The notes: generated by a model from the sequence alone, not told the origin. A stretch of 64,000 nt of DNA from JAICKM01 sp050998805 (GCA_050998805.1 JBPCPV010000046.1:1-64000), one strand, 5' to 3'. Shown: positions 27,001 to 35,335, numbered from the stretch's first letter. Made by a program: numbers and translations.

Positions 27001-28005
27001 CTACCAATAGTGCTGGTGATTCTCCCGATAGTACGCTATCGTCCGCTCCATCCCCTCGCGCAGCGGCACGTGCGGCTCCCATCCCAGGGCGGCGTGCAGC
27101 TTACCATAGCTGCTGTACACATCGCCTATGTCGATCACCTTCCGCTCAGGAGGGAAGGGCACCAGCTTGTAGCCGCCGCATCCGGCGATCTCGATAAGCA
27201 TCTCCGTCAGGTCCACATGTGTGATCGGCGGCCCGCCGAGATTATATACCTGCCCGTTCGCCTCGTCGTTCGCCCCCACCAGCAGCAGTGCGTCCACCAC
27301 ATCGCCCACATAATTGAAGTCTCGAAGCTGCGTGCCCGGCTCGTAGATGCTGATCTCGCGGCACTCGACCGCCAGCCGGATGAACCAGCCGACGAAGCCC
27401 ATGCGCGCGTCGCGCACGTACTGGCGCGGCCCATAGCAGTTCGTCAGACGCAGAGACGCGGCTCGAATCCCGTAGACATTGTTGTATAGGATATGATACC
27501 ACTCCCCCGCCATCTTGTTGATGCCGTTCACGTCGGTCGGGTGCATCAGGTGCCGCTCGTCTAGCGGCAGGTAGTCGGGCTTGCCGTACTGCTGTCTAGT
27601 CCCCGAATAGACGATCTTCACGTCGGGGTTGTGCTTGCGGCAGACTTCGAGCAACGAAAGCTGGCTCCGGCAGTTGATCTCCAGGTCGGTGAACGGGTCG
27701 GCCATGCTGTCGAGGTGGCTCACCTGCCCCGCGAGGTTGAAGATGTACTCCTGCCCGCGCACGAGATACCGCATCGCGTGTTCGAGCCGCACATCGTTGA
27801 TGTTCACCCTCAGCCGGTCAGCGATCCCGTGGATGTTGAACAGGTTGCCGCCATATTCCGGGATCATCGAGTCGACCAGCAGCACCTCGGCCCCGTATTC
27901 GACCAGCCGCCGCGCCAGGTTGCTGCCGATGAAGCCCAACCCTCCCGTGATCATCACCCGCCGCCCGTGGAATGCCTCCGCAAGTCCGTCGAGTCGTATC
28001 GCCAA
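27001..28005 (-). CDS. NAD-dependent nucleotide-sugar epimerase/dehydratase (SDR)
   Basis: A 334-residue extended SDR protein. The NAD site reads ITGGLGFIGSNLARRL. Substrate-side motifs are IVYSGTRQQYG, LRLTNCYGPRQYV and the RDFNYVGDVVDAL block. At the catalytic YxxxK position it reads NGINK, so the tyrosine is replaced by Asn. I recall other proteins with this VNGINK pattern, so it may mark a subfamily. It probably changes a UDP-, GDP- or CDP-sugar for the adjacent DegT enzyme. The start is ATG 28005. Confidence 0.88.
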   Translation of the reverse strand: MAIRLDGLAEAFHGRRVMITGGLGFIGSNLARRLVEYGAEVLLVDSMIPEYGGNLFNIHGIADRLRVNINDVRLEHAMRYLVRGQEYIFNLAGQVSHLDSMADPFTDLEINCRSQLSLLEVCRKHNPDVKIVYSGTRQQYGKPDYLPLDERHLMHPTDVNGINKMAGEWYHILYNNVYGIRAASLRLTNCYGPRQYVRDARMGFVGWFIRLAVECREISIYEPGTQLRDFNYVGDVVDALLLVGANDEANGQVYNLGGPPITHVDLTEMLIEIAGCGGYKLVPFPPERKVIDIGDVYSSYGKLHAALGWEPHVPLREGMERTIAYYRENHQHYW

Positions 28006-28007
28006 TC

Positions 28008-28907
28008 CTATTTACCCCGCGCCTGGCGCACGCTTGCCTGACCGCCCGCTGCCCTGCGTGCCTCCGCCGATCCGCCCCGCACGACCAACTTCCACCAGAG
28101 TTCGAGAAGCTGGGTGCCCGTGCGCCACAGCCGGGGGAAGTTGAAGAACTGCGACGTGCCGTGGACCCTGTGGTAGTGATGCACAGGCACCTCGGCGAAG
28201 CGCGCCCCGCTGTCTTGGAGCTTCTTCACCAACTCCACGCAGATAGTGCCGCTGGTGGACTCGAGCGTGATCTTGTCGAGCGCAGATTTGCGTATCAGCC
28301 GGAAGTCGCAGTCGGTGTCGCGCACCCGCAGCCCGAAAAGCAGCTTGACCGTCCAGTGGTAGAGCTTGCCGATCACGATCCGAAACAGCGGGTCGTTTCG
28401 CTCGATCTTGTACCCCTGTACCCAGTCCACGCGCGGCGTGAGGCGCGAGAGCAGCGCGACCAACTCGCGGGGGTCGTACTGTGCGTCGCCGTCGGTGTAG
28501 AAGACAAGCTCTTTGCCTGCCGCCTCGAAGCCCGAGCGCAACGCCCCGCCGTACCCCTTGTTCTGCGCGTGGTAGATCACACGCAGATGTTCGTACTGCT
28601 CCGCCAGCTCCTTGAGGATCTCCGGCGTATAGTCCTGGCTGGCATCGTCTATCACGATCACCTCGTAGTCGTTGGTGACGCGCGCGCAGGTTCTCAGAGC
28701 CTCCAGCACCATGCTCGCGATCGTCCCCCCGTCGTTATACGCCGGGAAGAACACCGTGATCCCCGGCGCGTCGGCCACCGGCCTGCCCATCTCGTCCACT
28801 TTCGGCAGCAGCCCAGGATGCTCGGCCCAGGGCATGCGGGCCTGTGGCTTGTTGGGCGCGATTACTGTTGCTCTGCGGCGCGGTGCCCTATCAGGCCGGC
28901 TGTCCAT
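28008..28907 (-). CDS. Family 2 glycosyltransferase
   Basis: A 299-residue GT2 enzyme. The GT-A motifs are FFPAYNDGGTI, VIDDASQDYTPE and FYTDGDAQYDP, followed by DTDCDFRLIRKSALD. There are no strong TM helices, so it is probably a cytoplasmic-face enzyme loading a sugar on a lipid. A longer frame reaches 29048, but GGGAGA lies eight bases before ATG 28907, and a TATAAT box (28966-28971, minus strand) fits this start. It is the first gene of the minus-strand envelope-glycan operon. Confidence 0.88.
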   Translation of the reverse strand: MDSRPDRAPRRRATVIAPNKPQARMPWAEHPGLLPKVDEMGRPVADAPGITVFFPAYNDGGTIASMVLEALRTCARVTNDYEVIVIDDASQDYTPEILKELAEQYEHLRVIYHAQNKGYGGALRSGFEAAGKELVFYTDGDAQYDPRELVALLSRLTPRVDWVQGYKIERNDPLFRIVIGKLYHWTVKLLFGLRVRDTDCDFRLIRKSALDKITLESTSGTICVELVKKLQDSGARFAEVPVHHYHRVHGTSQFFNFPRLWRTGTQLLELWWKLVVRGGSAEARRAAGGQASVRQARGK

Positions 28908-28965
28908 GCGGTCGTCTCCCTGCACAGGCGGCCCGCTTCCCACCGAACCAACCCCATGCGCGCTG

Positions 28966-28971
28966 ATTATA
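28966..28971 (-). promoter_or_regulatory. -10 box of the glycan operon
   Basis: TATAAT on the minus strand, 58 bases before ATG 28907. The matching -35 (TGTGTC) is poor. It is the only clear -10 box upstream of the seven minus-strand genes down to 18868. Confidence 0.45.
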
Positions 28972-29000
28972 CCACAGCCCCGCCGTGAGACACAAACGGG

Positions 29001-29094
29001 GCATAGTGCGTAGTGCGGAATGACCTGGCCCTTGACGCCATCCCCCAATATCTCCTATACTTACGTATCACGCACTACGCACTACGCACTATGC
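29001..29094. repeat. 17-bp inverted repeat of heptamers around a promoter
   Basis: GCATAGTGCGTAGTGCG (29001-29017) is repeated exactly in reverse at 29078-29094, which also contains three GCACTAC units. The arms flank the amidase promoter and would place the start site in the loop of a hairpin. Confidence 0.8.
29032..29061 (+). promoter_or_regulatory. Promoter of the amidase gene
   Basis: TTGACG (29032-29037), 18 bp, then TATACT (29056-29061). The leader of about 40 bases contains one arm of the inverted heptamer repeat and a GGAG ribosome site. Confidence 0.6.
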
Positions 29095-29106
29095 AACGGA
29101 GACCCT

Positions 29107-30291
29107 ATGTCTGAACGCACTGAGCAGGAGGCCACAGACCAGCCGCCTCCAACAAACGGCCCACTCACAAGGGCGCAGATCGTCAGCATGGTTGTGCCGG
29201 TCGTCAGCCTGCTGCTGCTCACCGGCCTGATCGTCTGGGGCCTGCTATCCAGCGGCCACAACGCGACCGCCACTCCCGGCCTGCCCGCCGCCACCGCGAC
29301 TCCGGGCGCTCCCGCCATACCCACGCCAACCTCCGCCCCAGCAGCAACGTTGCCCCCCGCATCCACGCCTGCGGCCGCAGCCGCTTCGCCCGCCGCCCCA
29401 AGCCCCGCCGCCACCCTCGGCCCAACGGAGCCGCCCACCCAGCCCGCCGTCGCAACCTCCACCCAAGAACCCGCCGCCCCAACCCCGACGACGCAAAACT
29501 CGGCAGCCGTCCCAACCCCGACAACTCAAAACTCAAAACTCAAAACTCAAAACTCAACCGGCAAGCCGCTCTTGGGCAAGCGCATCGCGCTCGATCCGGG
29601 CCACGGCCCACGCAACGACCTCGGCGCGGTATTGGTGAGCACAGACACCGGCAAGCTGGTCCTCACCGAGGCTGAGCTTGACCTCGATGTGGCGTTCCGT
29701 TGCCGCACCCTGCTCGAGGCGCGCGGCGCACAGGTCGTGATGACGCGCGAGACCGCCGACACCTTCACCGCGCCCTGGCCCCCCGACACCAACGGCGACG
29801 GCATCAAGCGTGACGAGGCCGACGACTTGCAGGAGCGGATCGACATATTCAACAACTTCCACGCAGATGTCTTCCTCAGCATCCATGCCAACGGCAACGC
29901 CAACCCCGCGAAGCGCCAGGGCATCCAGGCCCTCTACTGCGCCACCCCCGACTGCCCCTTCCGCGACGAAAACAAGCGCCTCGGCACCCTGGCGCTCGAT
30001 CAGCTCGAGGTGCAGCTCGCCGCCGCCGGCGACCCGGTGCAGAGGCGCGAACTCAGGGACGACTTCTGGTCGGATACGCCCGGAGACCCGCCCGGCCACC
30101 TCTTCATGCTCGGCCCCGCCAACCCTCCGCGCCATGCCCGCGCCGTGCAGATGCCGGGCGTCATCGTCGAGTCGCTCTACGTCACCTCGCCGGTCGAGGC
30201 CGCGCAGCTAAAGCAAGACAACGTGCGCGATGCGATCGCGCTCGCCTACGCGAACGCTCTGCAAGAGTTCCTTACCACACCCGCCCCCTAA
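29107..30291 (+). CDS. N-acetylmuramoyl-L-alanine amidase (Amidase_3)
   Basis: A 394-residue protein. One TM anchor (IVSMVVPVVSLLLLTGLIVW) is followed by an Ala/Pro/Thr-rich linker of about 100 residues and the zinc amidase domain: IALDPGHGPRN, TEAELDLDVAFRCRTLLEAR, VFLSIHANGNANP, and GVIVESLYV near the end. It cuts the bond between MurNAc and the stem peptide outside the membrane. The linker's TTQNSKLKTQNST stretch is encoded by five AACTCAA heptamers. GGAG before ATG 29107 supports this start. FmdB-type and RlmB genes follow closely. Confidence 0.9.
   Translation: MSERTEQEATDQPPPTNGPLTRAQIVSMVVPVVSLLLLTGLIVWGLLSSGHNATATPGLPAATATPGAPAIPTPTSAPAATLPPASTPAAAAASPAAPSPAATLGPTEPPTQPAVATSTQEPAAPTPTTQNSAAVPTPTTQNSKLKTQNSTGKPLLGKRIALDPGHGPRNDLGAVLVSTDTGKLVLTEAELDLDVAFRCRTLLEARGAQVVMTRETADTFTAPWPPDTNGDGIKRDEADDLQERIDIFNNFHADVFLSIHANGNANPAKRQGIQALYCATPDCPFRDENKRLGTLALDQLEVQLAAAGDPVQRRELRDDFWSDTPGDPPGHLFMLGPANPPRHARAVQMPGVIVESLYVTSPVEAAQLKQDNVRDAIALAYANALQEFLTTPAP
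29523..29557 (+). repeat. Heptamer array AACTCAA x5 in the amidase linker
   Basis: Five exact tandem copies of AACTCAA are read as NSKLKTQNS between the TM anchor and the catalytic domain. One copy lost or gained would frameshift the catalytic domain. Confidence 0.9.
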
Positions 30292-30313
30292 CCATCACGC
30301 TGAGGTTCCACAC

Positions 30314-30682
30314 TTGCCGATTTACGTATATGAGTGCAAAAACTGCGGGCACGGCTTCGAGAAACTCCAATCCTTCAACGACGAGCCGATCCGCGTCTGC
30401 CCCGACTGCGGCGGCGAGACCCGCCGCGTCTTCCAGCCGGTCGGCGTGATCTTCAAGGGTCACGGCTGGTACAAAACGGACAGCCGCAAGCCCGACTCCT
30501 CCGAAGCTGGCACTTCCGCCCCCTCCAAGACCGAGTCTACCAGTACCGACTCGTCCAAGAACGAGTCCGCCAAGAACGAGTCTGCCAAGAGCGACTCCTC
30601 CAAGCAAGACAAGCCCTCCGACACGGCGGCCCACCCCCCTACGGAGAGCAAAAAGCAAAGCGTGCAACGCGAGACCCCATGA
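30314..30682 (+). CDS. FmdB family zinc-ribbon protein
   Basis: A 122-residue protein. The first 45 residues are the FmdB/CxxC zinc ribbon (PIYVYECKNCGHGFEKLQSF, then CPDCGGE). The tail is Ser/Lys/Glu-rich with short repeats (SKNESAKNESAKS) and is probably disordered. The start is TTG 30314, because the family begins MPIYxY and GAGG lies at 30302-30305. It overlaps the next gene by ATGA. The function of the family is uncertain; it often lies near amidase or translation genes. Confidence 0.85.
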   Translation: MPIYVYECKNCGHGFEKLQSFNDEPIRVCPDCGGETRRVFQPVGVIFKGHGWYKTDSRKPDSSEAGTSAPSKTESTSTDSSKNESAKNESAKSDSSKQDKPSDTAAHPPTESKKQSVQRETP

Positions 30683-31608
30683 CCGACCTGCTCTATGGCC
30701 GCAACGCGGTGCGCGAGGCGCTGCGCGCCGGGCGCAAGGTGATGCGGCTCTTCGTGGCAGAGGCCGCGCAGCCTGTTGCCGGAGCCTGGCGGCAGGCCGC
30801 GCGTCCCCAGCCACCCACCGGGCCGCGCGGAGGGCCGGTGCGCGCTGGCAAAGGCCCCGGCAGACCCGGCTCGGCCCGCCCCGGAGAGCGACTTCGCAGC
30901 CTGCCCGTCCAAGAGACACGCGCCGAGCGCCGGACTGTTGCGATGGCGGGGCGCGCCCCGCTTGAGGAGATCGTGGACCTGGCGCATCGGCAGAGCGTGC
31001 CGGTCGAGCGCCTGCCCGGCGACCGTCTCGACAAGATGACCAACGGCGCGAACCACCAGGGTGTCGCTGCCCTAGCCGCAGAGTTCCACTATACCTCATG
31101 GGCCACTCTGATGGAGCGGATCACGACGGCGGGACCGGGCGCGCTTGTCCTGATCCTCGACAGCCTCCAAGACCCGCAGAACTTCGGCACCCTGCTTCGT
31201 ACAGCCGAGGCGGTCGGCGTCACTGGCGTCGTCATGCCGGAGCATCGCTCTGTCGGCGTCACCCCGGCTGTCTGCAACTCCTCGTCGGGCGCGGTCGAAT
31301 ACCTGCGTATCTCCCAGGTCACGAACCTGGCGCGGGCCGTCGAGGAGCTGAAAGAGGCGAACGTCTGGACCTACGCCCTAGCCGGCGATGACGACGCCCA
31401 GCCCTATACCGACGCCGACCTCCGGGGCGCGCTCGCCCTAGTCGTCGGCTCCGAGGGCCACGGCGTCAGCGCCCTCGTCCGCAAGCGATGCGACGGCGCG
31501 CTCGCCCTGCCGATGCACGGCCGTATCGCCTCCCTCAACGCCTCGGTTGCCGGCTCGGTCGTGCTCTATGAGGCCCTGCGTCAGCGCCGCCGGCCCGTTG
31601 GAGGCTAA
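30679..31608 (+). CDS. rlmB: TrmH/SpoU-type rRNA methyltransferase, RlmB-like
   Basis: A 309-residue SPOUT methyltransferase that would put a 2'-O-methyl group on a 23S rRNA guanosine. The N-terminal substrate domain starts LLYGRNAVREALRAG. The C-terminal knot has LILDSLQDPQNFGTLLRTAE, VVGSEGHGVS and SLNASVAGSVVLYE. An Arg/Pro/Gly-rich insert at about residues 31-90 splits the N-terminal domain, longer than usual for this family. ATG 30679 shares bases with the stop of the preceding gene. Confidence 0.9.
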   Translation: MTDLLYGRNAVREALRAGRKVMRLFVAEAAQPVAGAWRQAARPQPPTGPRGGPVRAGKGPGRPGSARPGERLRSLPVQETRAERRTVAMAGRAPLEEIVDLAHRQSVPVERLPGDRLDKMTNGANHQGVAALAAEFHYTSWATLMERITTAGPGALVLILDSLQDPQNFGTLLRTAEAVGVTGVVMPEHRSVGVTPAVCNSSSGAVEYLRISQVTNLARAVEELKEANVWTYALAGDDDAQPYTDADLRGALALVVGSEGHGVSALVRKRCDGALALPMHGRIASLNASVAGSVVLYEALRQRRRPVGG

Positions 31609-31630
31609 ACCACGGCCCCGCATAGCAGAG

Positions 31631-31654
31631 GTGGGCCAGATTGCTCTGACCCAC
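31631..31654. terminator. Hairpin between convergent genes
   Basis: GTGGGCCAGA-TTGC-TCTGACCCAC forms a ten-pair stem with one G-U pair, between the ends of the RlmB-like and PepSY genes. No T-run follows on either strand, so a bidirectional terminator role is possible but unproven. Confidence 0.45.
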
Positions 31655-31693
31655 CCGCGTAGCTATTCGACTTGTTTCGTTGCGCCGTGGAGC

Positions 31694-32341
31694 TTACAGC
31701 CCACCCCCGCCGGGTGCCGCTCCGGGTGTCCCACCGCGGCCGCCGTGGTCGGTGCCCGCGCCCTCAGTCTCCATGATCGCCCCGGTCTGGGCGTTCACTT
31801 TGACCCCTCCACCGTTACTGAAGTCTACATCCCAGAACACGGTGCCGTTGTCGTCGCCCAACCGGCTGTGGTCCACCGTCGCGCCGGGCGTCGCGGCCAG
31901 CGCGGTCTTTTCGGCTTGCGCCTGTGTGATCGTTGCCTTCGCGGCTAGAGCCGCCTGGTCGGCACCACCGCCGTGTCCGCCTTTGTCGGTGCCGGCGGCT
32001 TCGCTAGCGATGACGGCCCCCGTAGTGGCATTCACCTGGGCACCCCCGCCGTTCGTGAAGTCAACGTCGTAGACTGAGGTGCCGTTCTCTTGGCCCAGCC
32101 GCGTGTGGTCCACCGTCTGGCCGGGATTGGCGGCCAGGGCGGCCTGTTCTGCTTGCGCCTGCGTGATCGCCGGGACGGGCGCGCCCGGAGTCGTCGGTGC
32201 CGTCTGCACCGCCCCTGGCGTGGCCGCAGCCGCCAGGGTTTGGGCGGATAGTTGGTTGGCTCCGGCCGCATTCAGGCCGAGCATGGATAACCCGACGAAG
32301 GCTGCGGCTATCGCCGGACCGAATAGTGCTTGAAAGTTCAT
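31694..32341 (-). CDS. Secreted protein with two PepSY-like repeats
   Basis: A 215-residue protein. A signal-like N-terminus (FGPAIAAAFVGLSMLGLNAAGA) precedes two copies of a PepSY-like unit (about residues 59-113 and 137-192; each ITQAQAE..AL, DHxRLG, FxNGGG, TGAI). PepSY domains are linked to inhibition of secreted proteases or metal-related roles. It ends in a Gly-rich tail. AAGGAG precedes the ATG. The two repeats are very alike, which suggests a recent duplication. Confidence 0.82.
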   Translation of the reverse strand: MNFQALFGPAIAAAFVGLSMLGLNAAGANQLSAQTLAAAATPGAVQTAPTTPGAPVPAITQAQAEQAALAANPGQTVDHTRLGQENGTSVYDVDFTNGGGAQVNATTGAVIASEAAGTDKGGHGGGADQAALAAKATITQAQAEKTALAATPGATVDHSRLGDDNGTVFWDVDFSNGGGVKVNAQTGAIMETEGAGTDHGGRGGTPGAAPGGGGL

Positions 32342-32482
32342 GTTGTCTCCTTTTCGTGTGTCGTAGCGTGCTGGTCAATCCCTGTTGGAAGTACCCCGTC
32401 ATTTCGCGGTACAAGATACACTATAGAGCACCAGGATTAGAGAACGGCATTCGGAAAATTAGAGAACGCTCAGATTTTCCTC

Positions 32483-32511
32483 TTGACGGACCGGAGGAGA
32501 CAAGCTAAGCT
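32483..32511 (+). promoter_or_regulatory. Candidate promoter
   Basis: TTGACG (32483-32488), 17 bp, TAAGCT (32506-32511), upstream of a 29-codon remnant and the PPOX cluster. The 198-bp gap after the PepSY start holds nothing else that I can name. Confidence 0.4.
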
Positions 32512-32539
32512 ACGGTGAAACCACCATACAGGAGGGACC

Positions 32540-32629
32540 ATGACTGATCAAAACGATTACAACCGCCAACTGATCGTGGACGGCATCTTCCGCTTTTTGC
32601 CCCATGCAATGGATAGCAACCTTGTGTGA
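32540..32629 (+). pseudogene. 29-codon gene remnant
   Basis: GGAGGGACC precedes ATG 32540. The frame reads MTDQNDYNRQLIVDGIFRFL and stops after 29 residues. The first ten residues look like the start of deazaflavin-dependent nitroreductase (DDN-type) proteins. The rest (VDGIFRFLPHAMD) matches another remnant at 44789-44832. It is probably the joined pieces of two broken genes. Confidence 0.45.
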
Positions 32630-32668
32630 CCCATCTCACGTTCCGCGTCGTCAAGAAGGAGGAAAAAG

Positions 32669-33214
32669 ATGGCTGGTAGAGAACCGCTGGCCGAGCAGAA
32701 CCTCGATGGCTATGGCGCGCCGCCGATCCCCTGGACCAGGGTGCGCGAACGCCTGGATGAGGGTATTTCCCAGGATCCGGGCTCGGGCGGGCCTGATCGC
32801 CACACATGCTGGCTGGCGACGGTGCGGCCCGACGGCAGACCACACGTCATGCCACTGGGAGTGCTCTGGGTGGATGGTGCTTTCTACTTCAATGCAGGCG
32901 CAGGCACCCGCAAGGCGCAGAACATCGCCCACAACCCGCACTGCGTCATCACCGTCGCCACCCACGACTTCGACCTGGTCGTGGAAGGTGAGGCCGCGCG
33001 GGTGACCGATGTGGCTAAACTACAGCGCATCGCCCAGGTATACGCAGCCCAAGGATGGCAGGCGACCGTGCTCGAAGGTGCCCTTGCCCTCTCCGCGGAC
33101 TACAGTGCGCCAAGCGCAGGCCCGCCACCCTGGGCTGTCTACGAAGTAACGCCCGCGACGATCTTCGCCCTGGGCACGGCAGAGCCTTACGGTGCAACCC
33201 GCTGGCGCTTCTAA
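32669..33214 (+). CDS. PPOX-class FMN-binding protein
   Basis: A 181-residue protein of the pyridoxamine 5'-phosphate oxidase-like split-barrel fold. Motifs: CWLATVRPDGRPHVMPLGVL, GTRKAQNIAHNPHCVITVAT, LVVEGEAARV. Such proteins bind FMN or F420 and act in redox or heme-related reactions; the reaction here is unknown. AAGGAGGAAA precedes ATG 32669. A paralogue lies at 34029 with the same order of motifs. Confidence 0.88.
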   Translation: MAGREPLAEQNLDGYGAPPIPWTRVRERLDEGISQDPGSGGPDRHTCWLATVRPDGRPHVMPLGVLWVDGAFYFNAGAGTRKAQNIAHNPHCVITVATHDFDLVVEGEAARVTDVAKLQRIAQVYAAQGWQATVLEGALALSADYSAPSAGPPPWAVYEVTPATIFALGTAEPYGATRWRF

Positions 33215-33261
33215 CTCAAGCCGGCACCCGCGAGTACGCAAAAGGTAAAGGAGAAATCACT

Positions 33262-33750
33262 ATGGTAGATGATACCGATGCCCAGGTTGCACAGCAGCCG
33301 CTCACACCGAATCCCGCGCTCAAGCGCCTCGATAAGTTGGTCGGCACATGGGATGTAAGAGGGCGCGAATCCGGTCCAGATGGTGAGATACATGGGCAGG
33401 TTTCCTTCGAGTGGCTGGAAGGAGGTTTTTACTTCGTTCAACGCATGGACATCGTCCATATAGACCACAGAATCACAGGTGCCGAGTACATTGGCTATGA
33501 CGGTGAGAACAAGAACCTGAGATCCTACGTCTTCAGCAGCATGGGGCCAGGCCCTTTTGGGGGAGTTGCCCTTGAGTATGTGTGGGAAGTAGGCGACGAT
33601 GCTCTCACCATCTGGGGTGGGTTCGTGGGTTCTCCGGCCAGCTTCAAGGGCACGTTCAGCGACGACGGCAACACTCTGACAGGCCGCTGGGAGTGGCCCG
33701 GCGGCGGGTACGACTCGACCATGACCAGGGTTAAGGGGCAGGTTATATGA
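33262..33750 (+). CDS. DUF1579-like protein
   Basis: A 162-residue protein with a lipocalin-like pattern: LDKLVGTWDVRGRE, then FEWLEGGFYFVQRM, then YDGENKNLRSYVF and SFKGTFSDDGNTLTGRWEW. This matches DUF1579-type proteins of unknown role. AAAGGAG precedes ATG 33262. It lies in a run of small genes (PPOX, RibD remnant, PPOX, methyltransferase), all on the same strand. Confidence 0.75.
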   Translation: MVDDTDAQVAQQPLTPNPALKRLDKLVGTWDVRGRESGPDGEIHGQVSFEWLEGGFYFVQRMDIVHIDHRITGAEYIGYDGENKNLRSYVFSSMGPGPFGGVALEYVWEVGDDALTIWGGFVGSPASFKGTFSDDGNTLTGRWEWPGGGYDSTMTRVKGQVI

Positions 33751-33773
33751 GCAGATTAGTCGCAACCGAGTAG

Positions 33774-34010
33774 TTGAAGCAGCAGCCCGGGCAGGACATC
33801 CTGCTCTCCGGCAGCGCCGACCTGGTCCACACCCTTATGCAACATGACCTCATAGATGAGTACCGGCTCATGGGCCATCCGATCGTGTTGGGGAGCGGGA
33901 AGCGTCTCTTCCGAGACACCGGCGACATGAAGGTTCTAAAGCTCGTAGAGACAAAGACCTTCAGTTCCGGCATCATTGTCCTCACCTACCATCCGGCAGA
34001 GCGGGAGTAA
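33774..34010 (+). pseudogene. C-terminal fragment of a RibD/DHFR-like reductase
   Basis: The frame reads LKQQPGQDILLSGSADLVHT, then DEYRLMGHPIVLGSGKRLF, which is the last ~75 residues of the dihydrofolate-reductase-like RibD_C family (normally about 180-200 residues). The NADPH-binding first half is missing. A stop (TAG) lies directly before the fragment, and a short MSRLVATE frame precedes it. This is a truncated, probably non-functional gene. Confidence 0.75.
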
Positions 34011-34028
34011 ACCGAAAGGAGAGACGAG

Positions 34029-34538
34029 ATGGCTCTTGAGAACCCGGTGGCTGAACTACACCCCCAGTTCAGTAGCCCCGGAGCGACGGCCCCGGAGTGG
34101 GCAGAGGCGCGCGGACGCCTGGAGAAGGCGGAGATCTACTGGCTGGTGACGGTCCGCCCCGACGCACGCCCCCACGTCACACCCCTGATCGCCGTCTGGC
34201 TCGATGGCGCGTTGTACTTCTGCACCGGCCCCGGCGAACGCAAAGCCAAGAACCTCGCGCACAACCCGCACTGCGTCCTCACGACCGGGAGTAACGCCCT
34301 CAACGAGGGTTTCGACCTTGTGGTGGAAGGCGACGCTGTAAGGGTGAGCGACGAGGCGAGGCTCCAGCGCCTGGCCGAGAAGTATGCTGCGAAGTACGAC
34401 GGCTGGCATTTCACCGTGCGCGACGGCGCTTTTTACGGCGACGGCGGTGAGGCGTGGGTCTACGAAGTGACGCCCACGACCGTCTTCGGCTTCGGCAAGG
34501 GCGAACCGTTCAGCCAGACCCGATGGCGCTTCGAGTGA
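34029..34538 (+). CDS. PPOX-class FMN-binding protein, second copy
   Basis: A 169-residue split-barrel protein: YWLVTVRPDARPHVTPLIAV, GERKAKNLAHNPHCVLTTGS, LVVEGDAVRVSDEARLQRLA, QTRWRF. It is clearly related to the product of 32669, but shorter at the N-terminus. AAAGGAG before ATG 34029. The methyltransferase gene overlaps it by 16 bases. Confidence 0.88.
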   Translation: MALENPVAELHPQFSSPGATAPEWAEARGRLEKAEIYWLVTVRPDARPHVTPLIAVWLDGALYFCTGPGERKAKNLAHNPHCVLTTGSNALNEGFDLVVEGDAVRVSDEARLQRLAEKYAAKYDGWHFTVRDGAFYGDGGEAWVYEVTPTTVFGFGKGEPFSQTRWRFE

Positions 34539-35335
34539 CGGATCGCTACACCGACCGGCGCTATCTCACGACGGAGCAATACCGCACCGCCGCGAACTTG
34601 CAGGCCCGTATGGGCCTCCACGAGCGTTTCAGCACCAACCCCTACGGCTGGCACCGCTGGGTCTTCGACCAACTCGCTCTCCCTGACGGCGCACTCATCC
34701 TAGAATTGGGCGCGGGGCCGGGCCGCCTCTGGGCCGAGAACCGCGACCGCATCCCCGGCGGCTGGTCCCTCACCCTGACCGATCTCTCTCCCGGCATGGC
34801 TGGCGAGCAGCAAGCCGACCTCTCCGGCCTCCCGCAGATACGCTCCGCCGTATCCGATGCCCAGGCCCTGCCATTTGCCGACGCCGCCTTCGACGCGGTC
34901 ATCGCTAACCACATGCTCTACCACGTGCCCGACAGGGAGCGCGCCTACGACGAGATTCGGCGCGTGCTCCGCCCCGGCGGGCGGTTCTATGCCGCGACCA
35001 ACGGCGAGGCCCACATGCATGAGTTGTTTGCACTGGCGCGCCGCGTTGATCCCTCCGCTCCTCTTGAACGCCTCGGCTTCACACTCGAGAACGGCGCAGT
35101 CGAGCTTGGGCGCTGGTTCCGCGACGTGACCATGCTCCGCTATGAGGATTCTCTCATCGTCACTGAAGCAGGGCCTCTGATAGCCTACATCGCCTCCGGG
35201 TTTCGCCTCCTCCCGCCGGACAAGATCGAGGACTTCCGCCGCCTGGTCGAAACCGACCTCGCCGTCGGGCCAATCCACATCCGCAAAGACGCCGGCCTGT
35301 TCGTGGCTAGTTGCCGTCCGGCAGGTCAGCCTTGA
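34523..35335 (+). CDS. Class I SAM-dependent methyltransferase
   Basis: A 270-residue Methyltransf_11-type protein. The SAM site reads LILELGAGPGRLW; then LTDLSPGMAG, DAQALPFADAAFDAVIANHM and RVLRPGGRFYAATNGE. The acceptor is unknown. ATG 34523 lies inside the end of the preceding PPOX gene in another frame, so the two are probably cotranslated. Confidence 0.88.
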   Translation: MALRVTDRYTDRRYLTTEQYRTAANLQARMGLHERFSTNPYGWHRWVFDQLALPDGALILELGAGPGRLWAENRDRIPGGWSLTLTDLSPGMAGEQQADLSGLPQIRSAVSDAQALPFADAAFDAVIANHMLYHVPDRERAYDEIRRVLRPGGRFYAATNGEAHMHELFALARRVDPSAPLERLGFTLENGAVELGRWFRDVTMLRYEDSLIVTEAGPLIAYIASGFRLLPPDKIEDFRRLVETDLAVGPIHIRKDAGLFVASCRPAGQP

